The notes beneath the pieces are model-generated. The model ran no database searches. It was given only the letters and a program-made list of their open reading frames with translations, and was not told the DNA's origin. DNA of 64,000 nucleotides, taken from positions 31,506-95,505 of the forward strand of contig NZ_JAQZAN010000024.1 in the NCBI RefSeq assembly GCF_028737255.1, read 5' to 3'. Shown here one piece after another: positions 1-9,738 of this stretch. Origin of the DNA: Actinomycetospora straminea (GTDB lineage Bacteria; Actinomycetota; Actinomycetes; Mycobacteriales; Pseudonocardiaceae). Both the position numbers and the translations under genes were made by a program. Position 1 is the first letter of the stretch, and the number at the start of each line of letters is the position of its first letter.

Positions 1-32
1 ACCACCCGGAGGCCAAGTACTTCAATGCCTGA
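1..32 (+). CDS. 3' end of an upstream gene, possibly metH
   Basis: Only the last nine codons are present, in frame 3, reading HPEAKYFNA followed by TGA at 30-32. The stop lies 5 nt before the HAD gene, so the two are probably cotranscribed. Cobalamin-dependent methionine synthase (MetH) is the usual neighbour of hisE/hisG in actinobacteria and its C-terminus has a similar character, but nine residues cannot prove this; the name is an inference from gene order. Confidence 0.4.
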   Translation, partial: HPEAKYFNA

Positions 33-37
33 TCTCC

Positions 38-739
38 GTGCCTGATCTGGCTGCCGTCCTGTGGGACATGGACGGCACGCTGGTCGACTCCGAGTGGCTG
101 TGGGACGTGTCCCTGGCCGACCTCGCCGCGCACCTCGGCGGCGAGCTCTCGGTCGAGCTGCGCGAGGACCTCGTCGGGTCGTCGCTGCCGCGCTCGGTGT
201 CGGCCGTGCGCGCCGCGGCGGGGCTCGACCCCGACGACCCGGACGGCGTCGCGGCCGACGGCCGGTGGCTGCTCGAGCGCACCAAGCGGCTCTTCGCCGT
301 AGACCTCCCGTGGCGTCCCGGGGCCCGGGAGGCCCTCGTCGCGGTGCGCGCGGCGGGGCTGCCGACCGCGCTCGTCACGAGCACCTACCGCGAGCTGACC
401 GACGTCGCGCTCGACACCATCGGGCGGCAGTTCTTCGACGTCACCGTGTGCGGCGACGAGGTGTCGGCGACCAAGCCGGACCCCGCGCCGTACCTGCGGG
501 CCGCGGAGCTGCTCGGCGTCGCGCCCCACGCGTGCGTCGCCGTGGAGGATTCGCCGACCGGCACGCGCTCCGCGGTGGCCGCGGGCGCGACCGTCGTGGT
601 GGTCCCTTCGGAGGTCTCGGTTCCGCCGGGGGAGCGACGGCTGCTGCGCCCGGACCTCGTCGGGCTGTCCGTCGACGAGCTGCGCGAGGCGTTGCTGATC
701 GGGAGCGACGACCACCGGTCGCGAGCCGGCGCGCGGTGA
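38..739 (+). CDS. HAD-superfamily phosphatase (beta-phosphoglucomutase-like)
   Basis: Predicted cytosolic phosphohydrolase of 233 aa. All four HAD motifs are visible: motif I DMDGTLVDSE with the nucleophile and acid/base at D10 and D12, a motif II Ser/Thr in LVTST, a motif III Lys in TKPDP, and the motif IV acidic pair in VEDSPTG. The helical cap between motifs I and II is of the phosphoglucomutase-like type. GTG 38 is chosen because the next in-frame ATG (67) would remove D10. There is no good ribosome binding site nearby, so coupling to the upstream gene is likely. The substrate is unknown; its place before hisE is common in actinobacteria. Confidence 0.85.
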   Translation: MPDLAAVLWDMDGTLVDSEWLWDVSLADLAAHLGGELSVELREDLVGSSLPRSVSAVRAAAGLDPDDPDGVAADGRWLLERTKRLFAVDLPWRPGAREALVAVRAAGLPTALVTSTYRELTDVALDTIGRQFFDVTVCGDEVSATKPDPAPYLRAAELLGVAPHACVAVEDSPTGTRSAVAAGATVVVVPSEVSVPPGERRLLRPDLVGLSVDELREALLIGSDDHRSRAGAR

Positions 740-802
740 GCGCACGGTGACCGTCCGGCGCACCCCGGATGGGGCCGGCAGTGTGCGACCGGTTCCGTCC
801 CC

Positions 803-1084
803 GTGCGACGATGGCTCGACGTGAAGACGTTCGAGGAGCTCTTCGACGAGCTCGAGGTCAAGGCGCGGGACCGACCGGCCGGATCCGGGACCGTGGCCGC
901 TCTGGATGCCGGGGTGCACGCCCAGGGCAAGAAGGTGCTCGAGGAGGCCGGCGAGGTGTGGATCGCGGCCGAGTACGAGACCGACGAGAAGCTGGCCGAG
1001 GAGATCTCCCAGCTGCTCTACCGCGTCCAGGTCATCATGCTCGGCCGCGGGCTCACGCTCGCCGAGGTCTACAAGCACCTGTAG
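803..1084 (+). CDS. hisE: Phosphoribosyl-ATP pyrophosphatase HisE
   Basis: Second step of histidine biosynthesis: hydrolyses phosphoribosyl-ATP to phosphoribosyl-AMP. The 93-aa protein is the usual length for stand-alone actinobacterial HisE and carries the all-alpha MazG-like core, with the acidic metal-binding segments LEEAGEVW and [12 protein letters not shown] 803 matches the length of mycobacterial HisE; GTG 821 (VKTFEELF) is an alternative start. hisG follows after 35 bp, so both probably share a transcript, which is the standard actinobacterial pairing. Confidence 0.95.
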   Translation: MRRWLDVKTFEELFDELEVKARDRPAGSGTVAALDAGVHAQGKKVLEEAGEVWIAAEYETDEKLAEEISQLLYRVQVIMLGRGLTLAEVYKHL

Positions 1085-1119
1085 TCGACACCACGGGGGT
1101 GTCGGGAGGAGAAGGACCC

Positions 1120-2016
1120 ATGCTCCGCGTCGCCGTTCCCAACAAGGGATCCCTGTCGGAGGAGGCGTCGACGATGCTGCGCGACGCCGGTTACCGGCAA
1201 CGGACGGACAGCCGCGACCTGAGCCTGCACGACGAGGCGAACGGGGTCACGTTCTTCTACCTGCGGCCGAAGGACATCGCGACCTACGTCTCCGAGGGCC
1301 AGCTGCACCTCGGCATCACGGGCCACGACCTGACCGAGGAGTCCAGCGCCTCGGTCAACCAGCTGCTCCGTCTCGGGTTCGGGCACTCGAAGTTCCGCTA
1401 CGCCGCGCCCGCGCGCAACGAGTGGACGGTCCAGGACCTCGCCGGCAAGCGGATCGCGACGTCGTACCCGCGTCTCGTCCGGGCCAACCTGGCCCAGCAG
1501 CGCATCGCGGCGAAGGACGTCATCCGCCTCGACGGGGCGGTCGAGATCTCGATCGAGCTGCAGGTGGCGGACGCCATCGCCGACGTCGTCAGCTCGGGGC
1601 GCACGCTCGCCCAGCACGGGCTGGTGACCATCGGGGACCCGATCACCGAGTCCGAGGCGGTGATCATCGACCGCAACGCCAAGTTCGACCAGGTGCCCGA
1701 CTCGCCGGAGACCGAGCGCTCGAAGTCGCGCTTCGTCGAGCGCCTGCGCGGCGTCGTCTACGCCCGCCGCTACGTCATGCTCGACTACGACTGCCCCCGT
1801 GACCTGCAGGACCGCGCCGTCGAACTGACGCCGGGCATCGAGTCGCCGACCGTCGCGCCGCTGTCGAACGAGAAGTTCGTCGCGGTCCGCTCCATGGTCG
1901 AGCGCAAGCGGGTCAACGACATCATGGACGAGCTCGCCGACCTGGGCGCCACGGGCATCGTCACCTCGTCGCTGCAGTCGTGCCGCGCCATCGGCGCGGG
2001 CAACGGGAACCGCTGA
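1120..2016 (+). CDS. hisG: ATP phosphoribosyltransferase HisG (long form)
   Basis: Catalyses the committed, feedback-inhibited step of histidine synthesis: ATP plus PRPP to phosphoribosyl-ATP. At 298 aa it is the long HisG type, with an N-terminal periplasmic-binding-like catalytic domain beginning LRVAVPNKGSLSEEA and a C-terminal ACT-like regulatory domain (about the last 75 residues) that binds histidine; it needs no HisZ partner. GTCGGGAGGAGAAGG ahead of ATG 1120 is a strong ribosome binding site. It lies 35 bp after hisE and converges with the thioesterase gene. Confidence 0.96.
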   Translation: MLRVAVPNKGSLSEEASTMLRDAGYRQRTDSRDLSLHDEANGVTFFYLRPKDIATYVSEGQLHLGITGHDLTEESSASVNQLLRLGFGHSKFRYAAPARNEWTVQDLAGKRIATSYPRLVRANLAQQRIAAKDVIRLDGAVEISIELQVADAIADVVSSGRTLAQHGLVTIGDPITESEAVIIDRNAKFDQVPDSPETERSKSRFVERLRGVVYARRYVMLDYDCPRDLQDRAVELTPGIESPTVAPLSNEKFVAVRSMVERKRVNDIMDELADLGATGIVTSSLQSCRAIGAGNGNR

Positions 2017-2040
2017 CCCTCGCCCCGACGGTCCGACCCC

Positions 2041-2853
2041 TCAGCGAGGGCGGACCGTCAGCGCCTGCGCGGCGCGGCCGACCGGGCCGTGCTCGTCGTG
2101 CAGCACCGAGAACGCCGTGCCGAGCCCCTCGGGGCCGATGACGCTGTCGGCGTCGAGCCCGATCCACTCGCCGCGCGGGGCGCGGTGGACGTGGAGCGTC
2201 AGGTCGGTGTTGACGAACAGCCAGTCGTTGAGGTCGAGGCGCGCGGCCGCGCCGTTGGTGGAGTCGGCGATCGAGGCGAGCCGCTGCCACGGCGTCGGCT
2301 CCTCGCCTTCGACGACCGGCACCCGCAGCCGGCCCCACGCCCGCCCCGGCCCGGACTCGCCGAGGTGGCCCTCCAGCCAGCGCCAGTCGATGGCGTCGAG
2401 GTAGCCGGGCAGCCAGCCCGCCGGGCTCGGGATCGCGCGGCCCTCCTCGGGACCGGGCATCGACGGGCCGGGCGCGGTGGCCGCCGCCGCGGTGTCGGTG
2501 ACCGCCAGGCGCCAGCCCGCCGCCCGCGCGACCGCCCGGCCGGCGGCGGCGAGCTCGGCGACGACGAGCTCGATGGTGCGCCCGGCCCGCTCGACGCGCG
2601 CGGAGACGGTGAGCTCGCCCATCGGCACCCGCCCGAGGACCTCGACGGTCAGGCGCGAGAGCAGCATCTCCTCGCGCGGCGCGCACTGCTCCAGCGCGCG
2701 CACCAGCAGCGCGCTCGGCGGTCCCATGTGCTGGCCGTCGGGGAACCAGGGGCCGGCGGTGGAGCCGGTGGCGAGCACCCGCTGCGTGCCCGGCGGGTCG
2801 TCCGCGACGGGCGGCAGCAGGCGGAAGAAGGGCTCGGTCACGAGCGCGGTCAC
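2041..2853 (-). CDS. TesB-like acyl-CoA thioesterase family protein
   Basis: 270-aa double-hotdog thioesterase-like protein (acyl-CoA thioesterase/TesB superfamily) that probably hydrolyses or binds acyl-CoA. Visible family features are the N-terminal hotdog half with LTVEVLGRVP followed by LTVSARVERAGRTIELV, and a second half ending GPVGRAAQALTV. GTG 2853 overlaps the stop of the upstream nuclease gene by 4 nt (GTGA), showing translational coupling and fixing the start; a longer in-frame extension to 3042 lies wholly inside the nuclease gene and was ignored. Natural substrate unknown. Confidence 0.8.
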   Translation of the reverse strand: MTALVTEPFFRLLPPVADDPPGTQRVLATGSTAGPWFPDGQHMGPPSALLVRALEQCAPREEMLLSRLTVEVLGRVPMGELTVSARVERAGRTIELVVAELAAAGRAVARAAGWRLAVTDTAAAATAPGPSMPGPEEGRAIPSPAGWLPGYLDAIDWRWLEGHLGESGPGRAWGRLRVPVVEGEEPTPWQRLASIADSTNGAAARLDLNDWLFVNTDLTLHVHRAPRGEWIGLDADSVIGPEGLGTAFSVLHDEHGPVGRAAQALTVRPR

Positions 2854-3803
2854 GGGGCGTCTCCCACGGGCTGTCCGGAGGGTGTGGCGGAGCGGGGGCG
2901 GGGCACGGGCAGGGGGGCCGGGGTGGTGGGTGCCGCCGGCGACGTGGCCGTCGCCGGTGTACCCACGGACGTGTCTCCGGGCCAGCCCGGATAGGGCGGG
3001 GGCGTGCCGCCGTGTGCGGGGCAGCGGTCGCGGAACGGGCACCAGGTGCAGCCGGGGCCGGGGTTCGGGCGGAAGTCGCCGGTGGGCGCGGCCCTCGTGA
3101 TCGCGGCCCAGACCGCGGCGAGCACGCGGGCGAAGCGGTCGAGCTCGTCGGCGGTGGGCCGCAGGGTCAGCGTGGTGGTGTCGGCGAGGTGGAGCAGCCG
3201 CAGCGTCGGCACCACGCCCCGGGTCCGCGCGAGCAGCAGCGCGTAGAAGCGGACACCGAACAGCGTCCGCCCCTCGGCGTGCACCGACGGCGCGGGCCCG
3301 GACTTGTAGTCGACGACGGTGAGCCCGCCCGGCCCGGTGTCGAGCCGGTCGAGGTAGCCGCGCAGCGGGGAGCCGTCGGCGAGCTCCGCCTCGACGCGCA
3401 GCTCGCGGGCCTCGGAGGTGACGGTGCGCGGGTCCTCGAGGGCGAAGTAGCGGGCGAGCAGCCCGTCGACGCCCGGCTCCTCGCCGAGGAGCGCCCGCTC
3501 CGTGGGGTCGAGGGCGTCGAGCACCGCGACGGCGAGGTCCCGCGCGGTTCCCAGCCGGCGGGCCTCGGGCTCGAGGGCGTGGAGGCGCTCGAGCACCGTG
3601 TGCACCACCGTGCCCCGCAGCGCCCCGGGCGACGGCGTCTCGGGCAGCCGGTCGACCGCGCGGAAGCGGTAGAGCAGCGCGCAGCGCCGGAAGTCGACGG
3701 CCCGGGACGGCGAGAGCGCGGCCGGGCGCGGCGGGGCCCCGACCTCCGCCCCGACCTCCGCCCCGATCACCGCCCCGGCCTGCGTCGCCGTCTCCGTGCC
3801 CAC
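2850..3803 (-). CDS. RecB-like PD-(D/E)XK nuclease with 4-Cys iron-sulfur motif
   Basis: 317-aa homologue of the Rv2119-type RecB-family exonuclease that sits beside trmI in mycobacteria. The core shows GTVVHTVLERLH, GYLDRLD and VVDYKSG, the last giving the D-x-K catalytic pair. C41 together with a C-terminal CxxCxxxxxC near residues 248-257 resembles the iron-sulfur staple of AddB, Cas4 and related nucleases. The N-terminus has a short GAEVGAEVG repeat, and the C-terminal 45 residues are Pro/Thr/Ala-rich. GTG 3803 lies 7 nt after a TAGCCT box, suggesting a leaderless mRNA. A role in DNA repair is inferred from the family. Confidence 0.85.
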   Translation of the reverse strand: MGTETATQAGAVIGAEVGAEVGAPPRPAALSPSRAVDFRRCALLYRFRAVDRLPETPSPGALRGTVVHTVLERLHALEPEARRLGTARDLAVAVLDALDPTERALLGEEPGVDGLLARYFALEDPRTVTSEARELRVEAELADGSPLRGYLDRLDTGPGGLTVVDYKSGPAPSVHAEGRTLFGVRFYALLLARTRGVVPTLRLLHLADTTTLTLRPTADELDRFARVLAAVWAAITRAAPTGDFRPNPGPGCTWCPFRDRCPAHGGTPPPYPGWPGDTSVGTPATATSPAAPTTPAPLPVPRPRSATPSGQPVGDAP

Positions 3804-3810
3804 GAGCGTG

Positions 3811-3816
3811 AGGCTA
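3811..3816 (-). promoter_or_regulatory. -10 box TAGCCT, leaderless promoter of the nuclease gene
   Basis: TAGCCT on the minus strand, 7 nt before GTG 3803. The spacing would place the transcript start at the start codon. No convincing -35 box is seen. Confidence 0.5.
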
Positions 3817-3860
3817 GATCACGGCACCGACAGCCCCGGGCGGTTCGGCGAGGTCCGAGC

Positions 3861-4017
3861 GCGAGGGGCACGCTGCGCATGATCGAGAGGCTGGCGGACC
3901 TGCCGACCGTGCCCCTCGCCGCGACAGCTCTCCAGAACGATCTCTCCAGAGTGTCGCCACGGTCGTCGCGCCGACAGCAGCCGCGACACCCTCGCGAGAT
4001 CGACATGGAGAGCGTCG
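3861..4017. repeat. Composite intergenic repeat, copy 1
   Basis: First of two tandem copies filling the 446-bp gap 3804-4249, which holds no credible gene. It has two parts. Part one is a perfect 12-bp inverted repeat GCGAGGGGCACG (3861-3872) / CGTGCCCCTCGC (3908-3919) around a 35-nt loop. Part two is an imperfect inverted pair, CTCTCCA-GAACGATCTCTCC... from 3928 to about 3958 and its complement-like arm ending GACATGGAGAG at 3984-4012. Arm-like copies of part two recur at 31843-31981. Confidence 0.8.
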
Positions 4018-4043
4018 GGGGAGCGCGCCAGCCTCGGCGCACC

Positions 4044-4203
4044 GCGAGGGGCACGTTGCGCATGATCGACAGGCTCGCGGGCCTGCGGACCGTGCCCCTC
4101 GCCGCGGCACCTCTCCAGGACGATCTCTCCGGAGTGCCGCCAGCGCGTCGCCGCGCCGGACGACAGCCACGACACCCTCGCGAGATCGAGAGGGAGAGCG
4201 TCG
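4044..4203. repeat. Composite intergenic repeat, copy 2
   Basis: Second tandem copy, about 183 bp downstream of copy 1 and diverged at scattered positions, some in the loops and some within the arms. The outer 12-bp arms are again perfect (4044-4055 and 4091-4102), followed by a CTCTCC...GATCTCTCC arm starting near 4111 and a complementary CACCCTCGCGAGATCGA arm ending near 4198. Conserved stems around changed loops suggest selection on RNA or cruciform structure. The TAGGGT promoter of trmI begins 32 bp further on. Confidence 0.8.
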
Positions 4204-4235
4204 ACCCACGCCCCCGTCGGCAGGGGGCCGGTGCC

Positions 4236-4241
4236 TAGGGT
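4236..4241 (+). promoter_or_regulatory. -10 box TAGGGT, leaderless promoter of trmI
   Basis: TAGGGT ends 8 nt before the GTG start at 4250, so the predicted transcript begins at or just before the start codon. Confidence 0.5.
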
Positions 4242-4243
4242 GA

Positions 4244-5272
<1,029 letters not shown>

Positions 5273-5393
5273 CGCTGCGTGAACACCAGGGCCCTGAGGT
5301 GCAGGAGGAATCACCCTCGGTGACGTGATGCAAGGGCGGCTCGTGAGAACTCCGTCACCGGGACGCTACTCCACGGACACCTCGATTCGCGGG

Positions 5394-5399
5394 TACGGT
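5394..5399 (+). promoter_or_regulatory. -10 box TACGGT upstream of mpa
   Basis: TACGGT is followed about 7 nt later by the expected transcript start. That leaves a leader of roughly 24 nt containing GGAGGAGG (5417-5424), a strong ribosome binding site for GTG 5430. Confidence 0.4.
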
Positions 5400-5429
5400 T
5401 CTGGTCACGGAGTAGCGGAGGAGGGCGCC

Positions 5430-7235
5430 GTGACGACTGACGACGACCCCAGGGGCCGATCCGACCAGGGCCGGGACCGCGGACACGACCGTGGCTCGGC
5501 GGACATGGCAGCACAGGTGCGCTTCCTCGAGGACGAGGTCGCGCTGTTGCGTCGCAAGCTGACCGAATCCCCGCGGCACGCGCGCATCCTGGAGCAGCGG
5601 CTGGGCGAGGCGCAGCAGCGCGTCGCGCAGCTGACGGAGCGGAACGACAAGCTCACGGAGACCCTCAAGGAGGCCCGGGCGCAGCTCGTGGCCCTCCGCG
5701 AGGAGGTCGACCGGCTCGCGCAGCCGCCGTCGAGCTACGGCACGTTCCTCGAGGCGCACGACGACTCCACGGTCGACGTGTTCACCTCCGGACGCCGCAT
5801 GCGCGTGGCGGTGTCGCCCGCGGTGGAGATCGCCGACCTGACCCGCGGGCAGTCCCTGCGGCTCAACGAGGCGCTCACCGTCGTCGAGGCGGGCTCCTAC
5901 GAGCGCATCGGCGAGGTGGTCGCGCTGCGCGAGGTCCTCACCGAGGAGGACGGCACGCGCAACCGCGCCCTGATCATCGGGAACGCCGACGAGGAGCGGA
6001 TCGTCCACCTGGCCGACTCGCTGCTCGACGCGGACGCGCCCGAGCTCAAGGCCGGCGACTCGCTCATGGTAGACACCCGCGTCGGCTACGCGTACGAGAA
6101 GGTCCCGAAGGCCGAGGTCGAGGAGCTGGTCCTCGAGGAGGTCCCCGACGTCGCCTACACCGACATCGGCGGGCTCTCGCGGCAGATCGACTCCATCCGC
6201 GACGCGGTGGAGCTGCCGTTCCTGCACGCGGACCTGTTCCGGACCTACCAGCTGCGCCCGCCGAAGGGCGTGCTCCTCTACGGGCCGCCCGGGTGCGGGA
6301 AGACGCTCATCGCCAAGGCGGTGGCGAACTCGCTGGCGAAGAAGGTCGCCGAGACCCGCGGCGAGGACAGCCGCGACGTCAAGGCGCACTTCCTCAACAT
6401 CAAGGGCCCGGAGCTGCTCAACAAGTTCGTCGGCGAGACCGAGCGGCACATCCGGATGATCTTCCAGCGGGCGCGCGAGAAGGCGTCCGAGGGCACGCCG
6501 GTGATCGTGTTCTTCGACGAGATGGACTCGATCTTCCGGACCCGTGGTTCGGGTGTCTCGAGCGACGTCGAGACGACCATCGTCCCGCAGCTGCTGAGCG
6601 AGATCGACGGCGTCGAGGGGCTCGAGAACGTCATCGTCATCGGCGCCTCGAACCGCGAGGACATGATCGACCCCGCGATCCTGCGGCCGGGCCGGCTCGA
6701 CGTGAAGATCAAGATCGAGCGTCCCGACGCCGAGGCGGCGCAGGACATCTTCTCGAAGTACCTGATCGACGGGCTGCCGCTGCACGAGGACGACATCGAC
6801 GAGTTCGGCGGCAACCGGGCGGCGTGCCTCGAGGGCATGATCGAGCGGGTCGTCGAGCGGATGTACGCCGAGACCGACGAGAACCGGTTCCTCGAGGTCA
6901 CCTACGCCAACGGGGACAAGGAGGTCCTGTACTTCAAGGACTTCAACTCCGGCGCGGTCATCGAGAACATCGTCGGGCGCGCGAAGAAGTCGGCGATCAA
7001 GTCCGAGCTGGAGAGCTCGCAGCCGGGCCTGCGCGTGCAGCACCTGCTGGACGCCGTCGTCGACGAGTTCGCCGAGTCCGAGGACCTGCCGAACACCACC
7101 AACCCGGACGACTGGGCCCGGATCTCGGGCAAGAAGGGCGAGCGGATCGTCTACATCCGCACGCTGGTCACCGGCAAGGGTGCGACGCAGGGCAAGGAGA
7201 TCGACACCGCGTCGAACACCGGCCAGTACCTCTGA
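5430..7235 (+). CDS. mpa: Proteasome-activating AAA+ ATPase Mpa/ARC
   Basis: Hexameric ATPase that captures pupylated proteins with its N-terminal coiled coil, unfolds them and feeds them to the 20S core. In order: a coiled coil at about residues 27-85 ([15 protein letters not shown]...), tandem OB domains to about 220, and a AAA+ module with Walker A GPPGCGKT near 285 and Walker B FFDEMDS near 360. The C-terminal QYL resembles the penultimate-Tyr motif that docks into the proteasome alpha ring. GTG 5430 is chosen for its GGAGGAGG site; it gives 601 aa against about 609 in M. tuberculosis. An upstream ATG at 5325 lacks these signals. Confidence 0.96.
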   Translation: MTTDDDPRGRSDQGRDRGHDRGSADMAAQVRFLEDEVALLRRKLTESPRHARILEQRLGEAQQRVAQLTERNDKLTETLKEARAQLVALREEVDRLAQPPSSYGTFLEAHDDSTVDVFTSGRRMRVAVSPAVEIADLTRGQSLRLNEALTVVEAGSYERIGEVVALREVLTEEDGTRNRALIIGNADEERIVHLADSLLDADAPELKAGDSLMVDTRVGYAYEKVPKAEVEELVLEEVPDVAYTDIGGLSRQIDSIRDAVELPFLHADLFRTYQLRPPKGVLLYGPPGCGKTLIAKAVANSLAKKVAETRGEDSRDVKAHFLNIKGPELLNKFVGETERHIRMIFQRAREKASEGTPVIVFFDEMDSIFRTRGSGVSSDVETTIVPQLLSEIDGVEGLENVIVIGASNREDMIDPAILRPGRLDVKIKIERPDAEAAQDIFSKYLIDGLPLHEDDIDEFGGNRAACLEGMIERVVERMYAETDENRFLEVTYANGDKEVLYFKDFNSGAVIENIVGRAKKSAIKSELESSQPGLRVQHLLDAVVDEFAESEDLPNTTNPDDWARISGKKGERIVYIRTLVTGKGATQGKEIDTASNTGQYL

Positions 7236-7260
7236 CCGGGCCGGTACCTGTGACAGTGGG

Positions 7261-7266
7261 TACCGT
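7261..7266 (+). promoter_or_regulatory. -10 box TACCGT, leaderless promoter
   Basis: TACCGT ends 6 nt before ATG 7273 of the alpha/beta hydrolase gene, the same arrangement as several other genes in the window. Confidence 0.4.
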
Positions 7267-7272
7267 GTAGGC

Positions 7273-8508
7273 ATGAGCGACGAGTCACCCTGGCCGTCCC
7301 GCCCGGACCGCAACGAGGTCCGCGGGGCGGCCGGTGTGGCGTCGGAGGCCGTCGACATCATCTCGCGGCCGGTGCAGGGCACCCACGAGGCGATCTCCGG
7401 CACCGTGTTCGGCGTGCTGCGCCGCGTCGGGCTCGGGCCGGCGTCGAGGCCCGTGCAGGTGGTGCACGACGGCATCAGCACCGGCGTCTACGCGGCCGTC
7501 CGCGGCATCTCCCACCTCGCGGGGCGGGGGATCGGCGCCGCGGCCGCCCTGGCCCGTCCCGGCGACTGGCGTCCCGTCACCGGCACGCCCACGGGCGCGG
7601 TGCTCACCGGGGCCGTCAACGGGCTGGTCGGCGACCACATGGTGGCCCTCGACAACGACCTCGCCGTCCCGATGACGCTGTACACGGCGACGGTCGCCGA
7701 CGACGACCCGCACGCCGAGCTGCCCGGCGACCCCGAGGCCCTGCGCGCCGTGGTCGCCGACCACCCCGAGCGCGATCTCACCCGCCTCGTGCTCTTCGTC
7801 CACGGCCTCGGTGAGACCGAGCACGCCTGGCGCCTCTACGGCGAGGCGAGCGCGGGGGAGGGCTACGCCGAGCGGGCCGCATCGGCGACCGGCGCGACGC
7901 CGCTGCTCCTGCGCTACAACACGGGGCTGCCCATCGCCGACAACGGCGCGGCGCTGTCCCTGCTGCTCACCGACCTGTGGCGGCGCTGGCCCGAGGAGGT
8001 CGCGCGCCTCGACCTCGTCGGGCACTCGATGGGCGGGCTCGTGCTGCGCCACGCGTGCCACCACGCCGTGCAGACGGGCCAGCCGTGGGTCGGCGCCGTC
8101 CGCCGGATGATCTACCTCGGCTCGCCGCACCGCGGGGCGCCGCTGGCCCACCGCGTCGACCAGATCGCCACCCAGCTCTCGCGGTGGTCGCGCTCGCGCA
8201 CGTGGGGGGAGTTCCTGGACCGGCGCTCGGCGGGCATCCGCGACCTCGTCGCCGGGGTGTCGGACACCGAGGTGCCGCTGCTCGCCCACGCCTCGCACCA
8301 CGCCGTGGCCGCCTGCGTCACGAGCTCGGCGCACCACCCGCTGGCCAACGCGCTGGGCGACCTGCTCGTGCCCGTGGACTCCGCCGGCGGCGCCGTGGCC
8401 GACGTCGAGCCGCTGACGTCGTCGCACCACTTCCACCTGCTCAACGACCCGGACGTGCACGAGCACCTCATGCGGTGGCTGACGGCGGAGGACGAGCCGG
8501 CCTCGTGA
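7273..8508 (+). CDS. Alpha/beta-hydrolase, PGAP1/lipase-like
   Basis: 411-aa predicted serine hydrolase. The alpha/beta-hydrolase core begins near residue 175 (LVLFVHGLGETEHAW, the oxyanion-hole region). The nucleophile elbow is GHSMGG, followed by YLGSPHRGAP typical of PGAP1/triacylglycerol-lipase-like esterases, and SSHHFHLL near the end may hold the catalytic His. The first 150 residues contain repeated small-residue segments (ISRPVQGTHEAISG, ASRPVQVVHDGIST) that could be amphipathic membrane-associating helices; there is no signal peptide. Its GTGA stop overlaps the MFS gene start. It sits between mpa and dop; substrate unknown. Confidence 0.8.
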   Translation: MSDESPWPSRPDRNEVRGAAGVASEAVDIISRPVQGTHEAISGTVFGVLRRVGLGPASRPVQVVHDGISTGVYAAVRGISHLAGRGIGAAAALARPGDWRPVTGTPTGAVLTGAVNGLVGDHMVALDNDLAVPMTLYTATVADDDPHAELPGDPEALRAVVADHPERDLTRLVLFVHGLGETEHAWRLYGEASAGEGYAERAASATGATPLLLRYNTGLPIADNGAALSLLLTDLWRRWPEEVARLDLVGHSMGGLVLRHACHHAVQTGQPWVGAVRRMIYLGSPHRGAPLAHRVDQIATQLSRWSRSRTWGEFLDRRSAGIRDLVAGVSDTEVPLLAHASHHAVAACVTSSAHHPLANALGDLLVPVDSAGGAVADVEPLTSSHHFHLLNDPDVHEHLMRWLTAEDEPAS

Positions 8509-9728
8509 GCGGGCCCGCACCCGGGCACCGCGCGCGCCTCGTCGTCCTCGGCGCGCTCACCGCCGCCGCCCCGCTGAGCCTCGACACCTACCTCCCGGCG
8601 CTGCCGGCGCTCACCGCCGACCTCGCGACGACGCCGTCGGTCGCCCAGCTCTCGCTGACCTCCTGCCTCGTCGGCCTGGCGCTGGGGCAGCTGGTCGCGG
8701 GCCCGCTGTCCGACGTGCTGGGCCGGCGGCGCCCGATGCTGCTCGGCGCGGCGGGGTTCGCGATCGCCTCGGTCCTCTGCGCGGTGGCGCCGAGCGTCGA
8801 GGTGCTCGTCGGGTTGCGGCTGGCGCAGGGGCTGCTCGGCGCCGTGGGGATCGTGGTGGCGCGGGCGGTGGTCCGCGACACCAGCGACGCGACGACCTCC
8901 GCGCGCTCGTTCGCGACGTTGATGCTGGTCTCGGGCGTGGCGCCGATCGTCGCGCCGGTGCTCGGCGGGCAGCTGCTGCGGGTGACGAGCTGGCGCGGGG
9001 TCTTCGTGGTCCTCGCGGTGTACGGCGTGCTGACCGGGGTCGCGGTGCTCGCGCTCGTGCGGGAGTCGCTGCCGCGCGCACGGCGCCGGGCGGGCAGCGC
9101 GGCCGCGACGATCGCCTCGTTCCGGGTGCTGCTGGGCGACCGGCGGGTGGTGGCGTGCGTGCTGGCCGCGGGGTTGACGTTCTCGGCGATGTTCGCCTAC
9201 ATCTCGGGCTCCACGTTCGTGCTCCAGGACCTCTACGGGCTCTCGCCGCAGGGCTTCTCGGGGGTGTTCGCGGCGAACTCGGTGGCGATCGTGACGTCGG
9301 TGCAGGTCGCGGGCCGGCTCGCGGGCTCGGGGCGGGTGCGCCCGGAGCGCCTGCTCGTCGTCGGGCTCGGGGTCGCCGTGGTCGGCACCGGGGTGCTGCT
9401 CGTCTCCGCCCTCGTCGGCGCCGGGCTCGCCGGCATCCTCACGGGGCTCGTCGTCACCGTCGTCGGGGTCGGGCTCGTCCTGCCCAGCGCCACGACCCTG
9501 ACCCTCGCCGACCACCCCGAGCACGCCGGCAGCGCCTCGGCCCTGCTCGGGACCGCGCAGTTCCTCGTCGGGGCCGGCACGGCGCCGCTGGTGGGCCTCG
9601 CGGGCGGGCGCACGGCGGTGCCGATGGCGGCGACCATGGCGGGCGCGGTGGTGCTCGCCGCCGTGGTCTTCGGCATCCTCTGGCGGGGCGCCCGCCCGGA
9701 GCGGGCCGCGGACGCCGAGCACGCATAA
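8505..9728 (+). CDS. Bcr/CflA-type MFS drug-efflux transporter
   Basis: 407-aa major facilitator of the DHA1 Bcr/CflA subfamily, predicted to have 12 membrane segments and to export drugs by proton antiport. Diagnostic segments are [13 protein letters not shown] in TM1, [19 protein letters not shown] in the TM2-3 loop, and [21 protein letters not shown] in TM4. GTG 8505 overlaps the hydrolase stop by 4 nt (GTGA), implying a two-gene operon. The stop TAA lies within the TAAGGT box proposed for dop. The transported compound is unknown. Confidence 0.88.
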   Translation: MSGPAPGHRARLVVLGALTAAAPLSLDTYLPALPALTADLATTPSVAQLSLTSCLVGLALGQLVAGPLSDVLGRRRPMLLGAAGFAIASVLCAVAPSVEVLVGLRLAQGLLGAVGIVVARAVVRDTSDATTSARSFATLMLVSGVAPIVAPVLGGQLLRVTSWRGVFVVLAVYGVLTGVAVLALVRESLPRARRRAGSAAATIASFRVLLGDRRVVACVLAAGLTFSAMFAYISGSTFVLQDLYGLSPQGFSGVFAANSVAIVTSVQVAGRLAGSGRVRPERLLVVGLGVAVVGTGVLLVSALVGAGLAGILTGLVVTVVGVGLVLPSATTLTLADHPEHAGSASALLGTAQFLVGAGTAPLVGLAGGRTAVPMAATMAGAVVLAAVVFGILWRGARPERAADAEHA

Positions 9729-9731
9729 GGT
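9726..9731 (+). promoter_or_regulatory. -10 box TAAGGT, leaderless promoter of dop
   Basis: TAAGGT shares its first three bases with the MFS stop codon and ends 7 nt before ATG 9739. Confidence 0.45.
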
Positions 9732-9738
9732 CGGGGGC

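Noticed and set aside
2854..3042. Longer thioesterase start at 3042
   Set aside because: The extension lies wholly inside the upstream nuclease gene; the 4-nt GTGA overlap at 2850-2853 is the better start.
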